DNA of 64,000 nt from Kappaphycus alvarezii (taxonomy: Eukaryota; Rhodophyta; Florideophyceae; Gigartinales; Solieriaceae), in assembly GCA_002205965.3 (NCBI GenBank), contig NADL03000450.1, forward strand, positions 992,001 to 1,056,000, in the 5' to 3' direction. Below are positions 48,775 through 59,750 of the stretch, piece after piece. Position 1 is the first letter of the stretch. Every line of letters starts with the position of its first letter. The translations under genes and the position numbers were made by a program. Below the pieces are notes generated by a model. The model was not told where the DNA came from. It saw only the letters and a list, made by a program, of their open reading frames with translations, and searched no databases.

Positions 48775-49960
48775 TTTCAGTGAGAGAGGAGTGGACGTGA
48801 AGTATTTCGCAATCGTACTCGGGTACAAGCAGTTGAAAATATTGGTGAGCAGCACAGCGGCCGTGTACATCAAAGCAACTGAGGATTCTCCTGTGCGAAT
48901 TTTCCGTTTGTAGTCGACGGTTGACCAGCAGAGCTTTACTTATTTAAAGTACCACTCCACAATAATCCTTACCTTCGACTTGGCCTTGTTAAAAGCCTTC
49001 TTTGCATCGCTAAGGGATGATCTCTGGAAGAGAGTCTCTAGAAAAACCCTCTTTTTATACGCAATGTCCAAGTATAAACCATACTAAATTCTGTTCATAA
49101 CCGTAATAGATGGTAAGTATTCTTGTAATCCACTTCCACCATACAGCGTCCAGTCATATTGGAGTCCTTCCAGTGGTCCAGATGCATGAAGAGGCAATCC
49201 CTCGGGTGCTGTTACAGATTTCCACTTGAGAGCATGCTTTCTTTTGTGCCTATGATAGGCAAAATGATTTACCGCGTTACGAGATGGACGAGCGATAGCA
49301 ATTAAAGTTCCATCAACAAACCGAAAACCTTCTCCAGACCTAAACAAATTTCTTTTGACTACTGTAGCATATGGTTGTGCTAGCGTGCTTCACAAATTTG
49401 AAAATATGATTGTACTAATTAGATGACCTGTTGCTCCCATAAATCGCTCCAAAGCATCCAAAATATCTCCGAAAGCTGCGACGCATGGAAACCGAAGAGA
49501 ATCTCCATATCTCTCCAACTGGCTGGCGTAGTGAGTCGCCTCAAACAACAAAAGTGGCAAGTAATAGAGAAGCCTCATACTTATTTCTACTAGTGTGAGG
49601 CTTGTTCAATGCAATGAAACTTATCATTCTACTTACATACGATTTCTTGAATCGCAAACCTACATAAAAAAAGCGTCAGGAAGACTACTAAAGTTGAAGT
49701 TGAAGCAGGATGTATATGTAAGATTGAAATGCTGAAGCTATCTTCTGTGTTCATTGCTCTCGGCAAAGAATCGACTGGCTATACCCACAAGAACCATAGA
49801 ACTAGAAACCAAAGAAGTAGGAGAGCTCGCACGAAAACACGTGGTGAGGTTCGGTGCCGTCTCCAGCCTTCTCATGCGAGCTGAACTAATGCGGACCTTG
49901 CGATCCTGTTGACGTCCATGTCCCATGTTGACTTTGAGTAAAGGTGTCAATCTTAATACT
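48775..49960 (-). mobile_element. PIF/Harbinger transposase, element H2 (broken)
   Basis: Reads leftward. The N-terminal part (49950-49390) is Ser/Arg-rich, then LLLFEATHYASQLERYGDSL and ALERFMGATGHLISTIIF. The core at 49347-49084 has FVDGTLIAIARPSRN (first Asp), HRHKRKHALKWKSVTAPEGL and LEGLQYDWTLYGGSGL (second Asp). The C-terminal part at about 49000-48780 reads KAKSKVRIIVEWYFK (Glu) and then STVDYKRKIRTGESS, typical of the family. All three acidic positions can be seen, but frame changes and a stop separate them. No terminal inverted repeats were identified. Confidence 0.85.
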
Positions 49961-51740
49961 ACTTACTCACATTCTGAAAGACGTAAGCAATAGGTTTCTA
50001 TTTTTCTGTAATAATATCACTAAAAAAATTTCAGTGAAAACCTAGTCACATCAACTTCAGAAATCCGCTTGCGTAAACTCTAGAATTACCACAAGTACAG
50101 ATGCTAGTCAGGTGCAAGGAATTAAAAGTGTACATATATTCATACACAATTAGTGGACTTCAGTATGTACTCTCTAATACACATGCTTGCCCCCTAGTCT
50201 TCGGGAAATCGCTGGCCTACATCCCTATGTACGAAAACAAGCGGATGCAATCATTCAGATTCATATTCCTCCATTCCGTTGTAGTCAATGTTCCTTTCTG
50301 ACGATTTGGTCTCTGCTACAGCACCAAAGTCAGTGCATAGCCGGCTAGCAAATAGATTTAGTCGTAATGGGTCGGTGAGAGTACTATCATGCTTGGCTAT
50401 AGGATATCCTAGATTAGTGGAGCCAGGTGATAGACGAAATACACTGGAACAACCACGAAACACAACGTTACTGGGTAAGTAATATGGTTTGCACAAGATG
50501 CATTATTATCAAGTTGGTAGTGGCGTTGAACTTCACCACAGTAATGAGTTGGTCGGGGAAGTGCGCGGGATAAGTTGATATGGGCGACAAAGGTTCCCAC
50601 GGATGGAAAGATATATGAAGGGAGGGGTGTAGCAGGAAATCTTCGAGGGGTTGAAGAGACGAGACCGTGGTACCGAAGGTGCTGAAGCTCGGTTCTTCTT
50701 TTTCTTTTCTTTTTTCTTCCCCTCTCCTCTACTTATAAAGACTTAGAATAGCTCTAAATAGACTCAAATGATACTGATAATCGAGAGAGATATGCAAACA
50801 GAAGGGCTCTAGAGTTATTGATTACAAACTACGAATATACCCTGCTCACCATTCGTAGACGTCCCAAGACATAGTACACCATAAAAGTAAATCCAGTTCC
50901 CTCGGATGAACACACGCTCAATTTCCTCTGGTTTTCTCATTCCGGTGTTCGCGATAATCCTCCATTGCCAGTGCTCTCACTGCAAACAAATGTTACAACT
51001 GAGCTGCATCTTTAATGTATCAATGCGTTGAACTGCGTAAAAACTGCAGCAAATGGGTTTAAACACTCTCTAGAAAACTGGGATAGGTTTGCGCGTTTTT
51101 CTTTTCGAAGATATGATTCTAAAGTCGAGTTCAAGTAAGGTTTGGGTATCCGTCTTAAGGCCATGTGGATATTTGATTGAAAGACAGGTGCTGGTGCATT
51201 AAGCAGTAAGCTGCAAAGGAGAAGAATCCGGAAACCATCACCGTAATTTTTCATTTTGTTGTGCTACTGAACTCATTCTTCTCCCCTGCGATAGCTACAA
51301 AAACCGAACATCCGACTGCAATTTTTACAAAGCGATGTCTCCGCCCTTTCAGTTCCTGCTACTTGCGCTCCCCCAGCTGATTGAATGAAAGCGAGTTCGG
51401 TCGATGCCATCTGTTTTTGGTACACCTACATAGCTTACAGACTAAACGCAAATAGTCACGCGAATACAATCCCTACCGTATTGAGACGACTACGTGGGTA
51501 TGAATAATGCGTCGAATCCCTCCGCTATCAGCTCCTTGCGCTATCGTTCACCTCCGCTATCGTTCCCTTCGGCAACACCGACTCTCCCGGCAGACCTCTT
51601 TCACTTATTTTGCACATATCCTACTGTACCCCTTCGAGACACCTGTCCGGTACCCATCCCACCGTACAGTGTTATCTTTGTTTTTCTCTATGTATGTATG
51701 CGTTCAGTATCCTTTACTGTACCCTTTCACCAATTCTACA
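49961..51740. other. Intergenic region, no supported gene
   Basis: Short frames only. A pyrimidine tract (TTCTTCTTTTTCTTTTC) followed by CTTATAAAGAC at about 50694-50745 looks promoter- or LTR-like but has no partner copy in the window. TACTGTAC cores occur near 51620 and 51715, just upstream of the small frame at 51741. Confidence 0.4.
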
Positions 51741-51887
51741 ATGCAGATGACAAACAAGCAACTTTATGCGGCTGCAGCTTACAAAAGCCGCGACTTGACG
51801 CCTGGCCCCGGTGGCATTGATTGGTTTTGGTTTTTCGTAGGGCATGCTCTGGCTGGGTCGACCAAGCATATTCTCCTTCCTCAGTAG
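51741..51887 (+). CDS. Possible small protein gene or exon, unidentified
   Basis: A 48-codon frame starting MQMTNKQLYAAAAYKSRDL and ending with a hydrophobic, Trp/Phe-rich part (GGIDWFWFFVGHALAG) and a short polar tail (STKHILLPQ). The composition, with one possible membrane segment, is that of a small membrane or organellar protein. I do not recognise the family. Upstream sequence carries TACTGTAC motifs like those near other host genes. It could also be the last exon of a longer gene, since the upstream frame is open but low in complexity. Confidence 0.3.
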   Translation: MQMTNKQLYAAAAYKSRDLTPGPGGIDWFWFFVGHALAGSTKHILLPQ

Positions 51888-52249
51888 AGTTCTTTCATTG
51901 CTTTTTCACTTCGGTGTAGGATGCTTCACAGGTGACGAGTCGTTGAAGCGACTTTTCGTGGACTTGAGCCTGGCGACTTGAACCAGAACAATACGTTGCC
52001 GACATGCTACAACAACCGGTCCTTTGGGGCGCATAACGATGGTTTGAAACGGTAACATATTGTGGGCGCGGTGCTGGTGGTGCACTGCTTGTGTTTCCAT
52101 CTATATTGGACGCACAACTTCCTGCAAGAGACTGGTTTGCCTTAACCGTAAAGCTATTTGTCGTTAGTAACCTCCTCGGGACGTCTCGTACGGAATGTTT
52201 GCACCCATACCTTGCGTGCCGGGATGCAGTGAGCAGCTGAAATCACGTG

Positions 52250-52490
52250 TTCCCCATCGAGTTATGCTGGGGTCTTCGTCACGCATATCGACACCTTTCA
52301 GCCGATCTTGGATTCAGTTGCAGACCTTGAGGACAAACACATTGCATTCCAGCAACTACGGACATGTTTCGAAGTCTGCAAAATGGGCTTCCTCTTGCAT
52401 GTCTTACCCCCGTCGAGCACCACAGAAGGCGCAGCGGAGTTTGACCGCAAGATAGAACGTTGCTAAAGGTCATTAGCAGAGTCGTTTTGC
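52250..52490 (+). mobile_element. LINE RT thumb-region fragment
   Basis: The plus-strand reading contains THIDTFQPILDSVADLEDKH, then IAFQQLRTCFEVCKMGFLLH and VLPPSSTTEGAAEFDRKIER. This matches the segment after the YADD motif in LINE RTs (an Arg-Ser/Thr-Cys-x-Gly/Glu-x-x-Lys block followed by a Leu-Pro-Pro block). It is a short, isolated scrap. Confidence 0.65.
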
Positions 52491-52499
52491 ACTCAGGGG

Positions 52500-52974
52500 T
52501 CTTCCGAGGGCTACAGGTGCCGGTCAAGGCCAAGGGCGCCAAAACGCCACTCCTGCGAACAGGGCTCACCTCCGCGAAAACTGTCCCCCGGTATCCTTTG
52601 TAAAATCCCAAGTCGGAGACGGACGAACGGTGCGGAACCTTCCCGCCGTCGTCAATCAAGGGTCTAGAATCGTACGCCTCTGCTGCATACGCTCCCCAAG
52701 AAAGGTCATCGGCCTGCATACCGTCTAAAGTAACCCCGTTGAGAATTTTTGGCACCTTCCACATACCACCGCAAAAACCCGTAGCCAATTTCACCCACGA
52801 CGCAGTACAGGATGCAAAATTCTCCCCGGGAGACACCAGACGAAAAGCGCTTCGCGCGTCATTACGGCTGCCGAGCTCCAAGGAACGGGTGTACTGTACT
52901 GTGCGCCATGCCCTGTACCCCAAACACCTCTTGAAGCACGCGAAATGTCGCGGTGGCTGTGGTGCCATTGCCAA
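52500..52974 (-). other. Unidentified open frame on the minus strand
   Basis: Part of a 231-codon frame (52974-52279) whose last third is antisense to the LINE fragment. The first two thirds read like protein (ATGFCGGMWKVPKILNGVTL, then DDLSWGAYAAEAYDSRPL) but match no family I know. It may be an eroded gene fragment or a chance frame. Confidence 0.2.
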
Positions 52975-53279
52975 GTGCCGCTATTCGGTCCGGCCAAGGC
53001 ACCGCTGCGACGTCGTCTCCCAGAAATATTGGGTATGTACAGCAAGCAGCTCCTGCATTAATTGCACGGCGCTCAAAGGACCCATCAGCACGATCGTCAG
53101 GTGACTGTCCTTGCGAGAATCACCGGCTCGCCGCCCTGGTTTGTTGAGCCTTGCGAGGGGCTTGACCGTTCGCGACCAGACACACGAGCAGAGGGTAAGC
53201 CGCGGCGGGACCGGGTTGGTTGTGGTCAGCTTTGTGCATTGTTTTTTTCAAGCGTATTTGTTGCGATTGACTTGTGGCT

Positions 53280-53420
53280 GTGGGTGGATGTGGCCGTAAT
53301 ATCACGAGCCGTACTGCACGTGACCGATGTGGTCCATCCAATTGGCTCTCCACTGAACAGTCGGTCAGTGCGTGCACACTCTGCATTAATAATAATAATT
53401 CGTTTACTCATGATGTTTCT
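53280..53420 (+). mobile_element. LINE 3' tail
   Basis: Shares the block CTGCACGTGACCGATGTGG, then CCATCCA, with 59670-59700 and, inverted, with 53498-53530. It ends in a TAATAATAATAAT microsatellite, a common end of LINE insertions. Confidence 0.6.
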
Positions 53421-53454
53421 GGAGTGTGTACAGTGGTGTACAGTACTGTACACT

Positions 53455-53580
53455 CACTGACCGACTACAGTATTGAGATAAGAACTAACTGGATGGTGAA
53501 CATCGGTCACATGCAGTGGGGCACGGGAAATGATGGCCATAGCCACCGAGGACCACAGAAAAGGAGCAAGTTGAGCACTT
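53455..53580 (-). mobile_element. LINE 3' tail, inverted relative to the previous one
   Basis: The reverse complement reads GGCTATGGCCATCATTTCCC and GTGCCCCACTGCATGTGACC, nearly identical to the C-terminal coding end and tail of the LINE at 58795-59750. It lies head to head with the tail at 53280-53420, with GTACAGTACTGTACAC between them. Confidence 0.7.
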
Positions 53581-53915
53581 GCATCATTGTCCGGGCACCA
53601 TACTGTACAGTACTGTACTGTAGATACTGTATGGAGCCAAGTAGTGCTGTAAGGTATTGAGCGATTTAGCCATCTACTGTAATATCTCAACGCAAGGCCC
53701 GATTGGCCAGCGCCTTTGTGAGTTATCCAGACAACTCCGGGTGTGTGAGGTACTGGAGACTCTAGAGAGACCGGGTTGTGCAGTAACCTCTACTGCAAGT
53801 GCATTACAGCTACACGGTGGAAATTGAGTGGTTCTTATTCACGTTTGCCACATACAGCACTGCAGTAGCCGGGGGAGTAGGACAAATATCCGCAAGTGCA
53901 GCAACTTGAAATTGC

Positions 53916-53975
53916 ACAGTACAGTACAGTACAGTACAGTACAGTACAGTACAGTACAGTACAGTACAGTACAGT
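53916..53975. repeat. Pentamer satellite (ACAGT)12
   Basis: Twelve uninterrupted tandem copies of ACAGT (60 bp), the longest pure array of this motif in the window. It lies about 300 bp upstream of the MBF1 start codon. Related motifs lie at 53436-53452 and 53602-53632. Confidence 0.95.
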
Positions 53976-54270
53976 AGTGTACACTCTACTTGTTTATCAG
54001 GACGACTCAGCCGGCATTGGATACTGCGGACGGTGTCCAAATTAACCCAAGACGGAGAGGCGTCTAGAGGAATCATCAGACTTGTGTATTGCACAGTGTA
54101 CACGGTGGCAGTGGCAACAGCCAAAACGCTCAACCTTAAATTCCCCCTCCTCGCAGGCGCACCCCCTCGCCCGACCAGCCCGTTCCCCTCCGCCAGACAA
54201 CAAGATCCACATCTTCAATACCCGTTCAACCACCTCTCCACGTCAACCCCCATCCCCTCGCATCAGCAAC

Positions 54271-55160
54271 ATGTCTTCTCAAGATTGGGACAGAGGTACG
54301 TCAAACCATCCATCCCCACCTCAACAAAATCCCTCCATTCCACACAACCAGTCCTCCACCTAACCCTAACCCGTCCATCAATTCGCCACATGCATCATAC
54401 TCCCCCTCGCATTCCCCAGTCGTGCTTCGCTCCAAGGCGCCATCCACCAAGAAGGCCGCCCTGGTACCGCCGGTGGTCAGACCGAAAGAAAGTGTACGTC
54501 GCACTTGCATCGCCCCCACTCCCTCACCCTCCCCACATCCCCACCCTATGCCCCTGCATGTTGCAAATACCGCAAACTAACATCCCACCTTTTACACTCG
54601 TTTGCACTTGCCCATCCCTTCAGTTGCTGCGGGCTCCAATTCCAAGAATTCCGACACAAACATGGCAAAGTTGGACGCCGAAACAGATGTCCTGTCTCGT
54701 AAGTTGGGAAACCTCCTTGCATGACGCGTGGTGCGATTCCGTGTTTGCATACGCCTTGGGTGCTGACCGATTTGTATGTTGCACTTGTGCGCGGTGATGC
54801 CTGTGGCGTATGCGCCGTGGAAAACGTAGACAAAAAGGTGGGACTGGCGCTTGGCAAGGCTATCCAGCAGGCGCGCATGCAGAAGAAGCTCACGCAAGCG
54901 AAATTGGCGCAGGCGATTAATGAAAAGCCAGCGGTTATTAACCAGTATGAGAATGGAAAAGCCATTCCGAATGGACAGGTGAGTTGAGGGGGATTTGGTT
55001 TGAAGCGCGTGGATGTGCCACCCCTACCATGTTATGTCAAGTGATTTCAAGTGACTCGCTGGCTAACCATGTTGATGTCATCGTTGCTGCGATATTGTAG
55101 ATCATTTCCAAAATTGAAAGAGCGTTGGGTGCAAAGCTCCCGCGTCCTCCCAAAAAGTAG
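54271..55160 (+). CDS. MBF1: Multiprotein bridging factor 1 (transcription coactivator)
   Basis: MBF1/EDF1 bridges sequence-specific activators and TBP, and in yeast also acts at collided ribosomes. Five exons give 126 residues: 54271-54295, 54420-54491, 54624-54698, 54830-54978 and 55101-55160. All introns are GT-AG, 122-132 bp. The N-terminus is [14 protein letters not shown]. The MBF1-specific region includes [15 protein letters not shown]. The helix-turn-helix (cro/C1 type) covers about residues 77-118: [20 protein letters not shown], then [10 protein letters not shown] and [10 protein letters not shown]. The protein ends LPRPPKK rather than the LRGK-type ending of animals and many fungi. 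It has many more introns than the other host genes here. The pentamer satellite lies in its upstream region. Confidence 0.95.
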
Positions 55161-57390
55161 ACGGTAGATCCGCTCAGTTGCCCCCGATCTGCAAGCGGTT
55201 GATGTCAACACTCGCGTGTACAAGTCCGAATCGCAGTGTTGGCGTTTGAATTCTTTTTGTTGAATGTCACATGCTCCACTCACTAGCTACTTGTGTCCTT
55301 TTGCACAATGTTTAGAGTCTGCTCGTAAACGCTATTCATTTGCATCGTAGTATCTTGTCTTCTCGCCGTCTTCTCACCACCTGATCAACCCCGACACGCC
55401 ATCCCCGCTACAATCTCTCACCTCCCACTCTCTCCCAAGCCCTCCCCTATCCTCGCTCCAGCTCCACTCACTTCTCAACCCTGCACCACTCTCCGTAAAT
55501 CCCGACGCGCTACACCTGCAACAATACCCCCCCAACCGGTGCCTCTACTCCCCGCCAACATCAGCGCCACCCTCCGGTCCATCTTCCTCATCAACATCCG
55601 CTCCTTCTTTCCGAACCATGAACAACGCCCGCCGCACTCCACCCAAACCACCTCACCATCATCCACATCCACCAAAACCAACCCCTGCAACCAAAATCCA
55701 ACACCTCTTCCCAACCGCTCATTGTTCCCTTCTCCACTGCCCCAATCACACCCGACAACCAACCTGTCAAAAAGTTGCAAACAAGCCCCGAGCGATTCCC
55801 ATTCCCCGCCCGTCCCCGCTTTCACCGTACGCCTCAAACTCCCCCAATTTAGATACAATCCCCAACCAAATTCGTCAACCTCACTCATTGGTATACCGCC
55901 TTGCCACTCGTAGTCGCGGCATGCCGGTTTCAAATCCTGCCCATAGGGCCGTCGTAACTCTCCTCTCCTAGCCCTGGCGCCTTGGTCTCCTCGCTTTCAC
56001 CCGTTCTACCCGCTTTCCCGCCCTTGACACCCCGCACCCCACACCTTGACGCTTCCCTCGTCTTCCGGGTCGCTCTCTTCATATCCTAGTTACATCCCAT
56101 CCCATCCCTGACCCAACAATCAATCACCCGCTACTCTACCCACCCGTAATCCAATCCTCCATCCATATCCCCCCGCATTTCCGTTTCCCAGTTTGCACCC
56201 GCAAGCCCAACGCTTGTGTCCCCCTAGCATCCTTGTACAAACACCACACTCACCCCCAAACCGCTCCCACCGCATCAACTCCCTCCACCCACCTCCCCCT
56301 CGCATCCCCCCGTTCTTCCAGCCCGTCTTCCCAATCCTCACTACCACGCACACTCCGCTGCCCCCGCGTCCACTCTGCATTTCCGGCCCCAAAGTGCATT
56401 ACGAGATGCGTCCACCCGCCGCAAGCTTACTGGCCACATACAGATGTTGCTTCTCCACCCTTGGGTGCTGAACCGCTTTCCGCATTGCAGCACCACAATG
56501 CGTGCCGACCGAGACTCTACGCTGCATGCATCGTCAATTTCTCCGCGCTAAACCTGAGTTACACCCCACGACGCAACTGTGGTCCTATAGCCGTGTCCTC
56601 GTGAAACGCTGGATCCACAACTCCACTTCTCCGCCTTGCGTCATCGAATCTACCTCCTCGCTTCACTTTTTCCACGTTGTTTTCCGCCTGCACCTGCTCC
56701 CTACCTCCCGTTACTTATTCCACAAACGCCGCCTCCCCGAGCACTGTCATCCCGCAAACCCGTTTCACCAACTCCATCCCCTCCATCTCCTTTACCATTA
56801 ACCGGGCCCATGTCGACTCTTTCCTGACATTCCTTTCTTCTCGACCCTACTGCCAGCCGCCTCCTCGTCGCCTTCAAATTGAATTGCAATGCTCTCCCCG
56901 CCCTCCCATCCCTGATCCCCTCCCTCCCATCCCTGATCCCCTCCCCTGCCAGTATCACTTTCGCCAACAAATCTCTTCCAACCATCCCCTCCTTCCATGA
57001 CCACCGCTTTATACAAACACCCCAACAAACTCAATATGAAACGGCACCCTTCCCCCGAATCCTCCCCACACGGCTCAATGCCTCCTCAAACAGCACAAAC
57101 CCTTTCCCTTCCTCCTCTTTCCCGAATGCCCCCCGCATATCACCCGCAAGTGGTTATGTTGTAGAGGCGCGCCCGCCCAAAATCCCACTATACCAAAACC
57201 CAATCCCTCCAAATTTCACGCAGTAGCCAACTCCACCGGCTCATCCAAACCCTGTTGTCATAAACGGCACGTGATCCATCGCCCCATCAACCTTGTTTCA
57301 AAAAAGCACACGCCCCTCCCCCATGTCCAGCACATGCAATTTCCCCACATACGACAAAAACAGATCAAATCCACAATATGAAATGTTTTA
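55161..57390. other. Strongly pyrimidine-rich stretch, no supported gene
   Basis: From about 55340 to 57330 the plus strand is very rich in C and T. This opens long low-complexity frames on both strands (Pro/His/Ser/Thr-rich on plus, Gly/Trp/Val-rich on minus), up to 152 codons. None has a recognisable domain. A decayed or highly biased gene is possible. Confidence 0.4.
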
Positions 57391-57394
57391 CTCA

Positions 57395-57981
57395 TCAATT
57401 TTCTTCACTACTTGTACGTACAGGGCCACTAAAATTGACCAGCCTTGGAGCGGGAGGCAAACATCTGCATGTTGCGCGCTACGACCAATCGCTGAAGCTG
57501 CACTCGTGCACCAAATGGCATAGCTGAGCTTTTGATAAAGCCGAGAGGATACCTTCGCCTTAGAGCTTCCGATACGGGCCGCGATGGCGGCCGCATACTC
57601 GTCGACCACCTTGGATGTGGTCTTCGACGAGCATCCCAGGGAATCAAAGGCTAGCGGGACAAACTGCCAGCCGAGATGCGGGCGTCCAGGTGGAGCATGG
57701 CCAGGAATGGCGGCGATTTTGGTCGCAAAGTCCCTCAGTTTCCGTCGTTCCGCCGCATCGGCGGCAGAGCGCGCTTCCCGGGCTCCCTTGGACAGGAAGC
57801 ACTGTTGGAAAGGTGAGGAGACTGTGATTTCATATGCAACCGGGAGGGGGGGCGTAGGGTTTTCCGAACAAGTAGTCGGGTGGACGAGTATGTCGGCAGG
57901 TCGGGCGTCCAGTCCGGGAAGTAAATACGGGACTTCGTAGTGGACGCCAGCTCCCGCGACATTCCACAACCTTCCCCTCAA
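57395..57981 (-). mobile_element. LINE ORF2 C-terminal end
   Basis: A single open frame of about 195 codons: PYLLPGLDARPADILVHP, then VAYEITVSSPFQQCFL, then FVPLAFDSLGCSSKTTSKVV and SRLYQKLSYAIWCTSAASAI. This is the C-terminal end of a LINE ORF2 of the same broad group as 41140-42290 and 58795-59750, but from another subfamily. It ends near 57395 with an AT-rich tail. Confidence 0.8.
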
Positions 57982-58117
57982 TCCTACGTTTCGAAATCCG
58001 CAACAACAGCCACGCTAGTCTCGATCCATTTTGTTGCCCCTGTTTCCAGCTGCTCTCCCTCTCCACAATTCTCGTCCCTGCTTTGCCACAGCCAGTTCCT
58101 CATGCCCCTCTCTTCCG

Positions 58118-58185
58118 TCTGGTCTCGCGGCAAGGCGGGTGCGAGCGGCAAGGCCAAGTCCAAGCCGCGTGTCACAGGTCACTAG
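58118..58185 (+). pseudogene. Possible histone H2A N-tail fragment
   Basis: A short reading SRGKAGASGKAKSKPRV followed by a stop resembles the basic N-terminal tail of histone H2A (Ser-Gly-Arg-Gly-Lys..., then Gly-Lys-Ala-Lys). The start codon region is not intact and no histone fold follows, so if real it is a small gene scrap. Low complexity makes chance resemblance possible. Confidence 0.25.
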
Positions 58186-58794
58186 TGTTCGCGGCGGAGC
58201 CCTGGTTGTGTCGACCTCCGATATTGGCCGTTTGAGTAGATGCTCATGCTTTGCTCGCATTGTAATTTGGATAGAACTGGGAAAGGCGGGTCTGGAAGGG
58301 CGTTTTCTTCGACTAGGCTCTGTGAGGCTCGGCGTGACAGCGGCACTTCATCATGGCTGTCTTTGTCATGTCGAACGAGGGGCCATCGCTGTCAGAGTCC
58401 TGTGGGCTGTGGGCTCTACCTGAAGTTGCTTATCCGGCGCGTTTGATATTGTAACGTTGTCGTTTATTTTATTGAGTAGAGTGGTCGCACCACAATAACA
58501 TACGAGGGACTACGGGTTACTTATGTCGAGAAAACACCGTTCCCGTTTTGTAAACACAGCGCTTTCAGGGGGAGTTTTTGTAGAGATTGTTACATCGGAT
58601 TGCCGAGATTGCGTTGATGGGAATTTCCTTACGCCCCACTTTTTTGGTGCGGGCATCAGTTGAGCTTTTGACGGATTGAACCTGTTTCTCAAACCTACTG
58701 CGAGCTTTGATAAATAAGCCCTGCGCGGTCATCGAGAAAACTGCAGAGGAAATCTGTTTGAGACTGCTTAGACCCCACAGCTCTTGCTGACATC
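58186..58794. other. Intergenic region, no gene seen
   Basis: No domain, RNA or repeat partner was recognised. Confidence 0.4.
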
Positions 58795-59750
58795 CTTGTC
58801 AACCTGCAAACCCATCTCAATAGGGTACAGCAAGAGGCCGCGGCAAAGTTGCACTGGGAGGACAACCTCTGGAAGGATGTTCCCAGCCACACAGCTCAGC
58901 GTCCCGAAGCTACCCCTCGTCGGATACGCGGTCTAGCTTTTCGCTACTCCGAGGCTGCCGCCTTTCTACAAGCACATCCGACCAATGCGACCAAAGTCTC
59001 TGATACTCCGTCGCCACCGCGGTCTTCCAGTATACACGGACTCGATCCCGCCGAAATGTCATCATTGCCAGCAGACGTTAGATCTGTACGGAGACCATGC
59101 TGCTGACCTCTGCCCCTCGGGGTTTGGCCGCCCACACCGGCATAACTCTATCCATAGCGCCTCGCATATCAAGTTTTCCGCGCTGCGGATTTGGACTACA
59201 AGTTCCAAGTCCCTCTGTTAATTCCCGGAGCCGATTTTAGGCCCGCTGACCTCCTCGTGCAACCCCCGGCCCCTGCCATCGGCCGCAAGGAAAGGCCAAT
59301 TGCCTGTGACGTTACTCTTGTTTCGCCGTTCAAACAGGCCTCTGTCACGAAAGCAACGCAAGCCGCCGCAGGCGCCACCACGCAAGCTTACCGCAACAAG
59401 GTCCAGGACCTTGAGCGTAAGCTCTCCAGGCGCCTTGTTCCAACATCCGACAACCCGTCACGCGAGCCGAATTTCTGCTTCCAACCACTCGCTCTCGACT
59501 CCCTTGGAGCGGCGTCCCTAGCCACTGCCCTGTTTCTGGAAACGTTCATTCCGCGGATTGCGACTAGATATCACACCTCTGATGCCACTATTCGCTCGCG
59601 AATCTATCAGCGCCTCAGCTGTGGTCTGTGGCCCTTGGTGGTTATGGCCATCATTTCCCGTGCCCCACTGCACGTGACCGATGTTGACCATCCAGTTAGA
59701 ACTTAACTTTATAGTCGGTCATTGAATGCACACTCCAGAAACGTCATGAG
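58795..59750 (+). mobile_element. LINE ORF2 C-terminal part with 3' tail
   Basis: Closely parallels 41140-42290. It reads HLNRVQQEAAAKLHWEDNLW, then GLAFRYSEAAAFLQAHPTNA and RRHRGLPVYTDSIPPK. The Cys/His cluster follows (CHHCQQTLDLYGDHAADLC), then FQVPLLIPGADFRPADLLV and CFQPLALDSLGAASLATALF. The coding part ends near 59706. The tail that follows is related to the sequences at 53280-53420 and 53455-53580. Two or more frame changes make it inactive, and the 5' end is truncated. Confidence 0.85.

Noticed and set aside
53916-53975. CRISPR array or telomere repeat
   Set aside because: The repeat is a pure pentamer without spacers and does not resemble a known telomere unit.
55862-55950. tRNA-like B-box (GGTTTCAAATCC) near 55928
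   Set aside because: No A box at the right distance and no acceptor or D stem pairing could be found.
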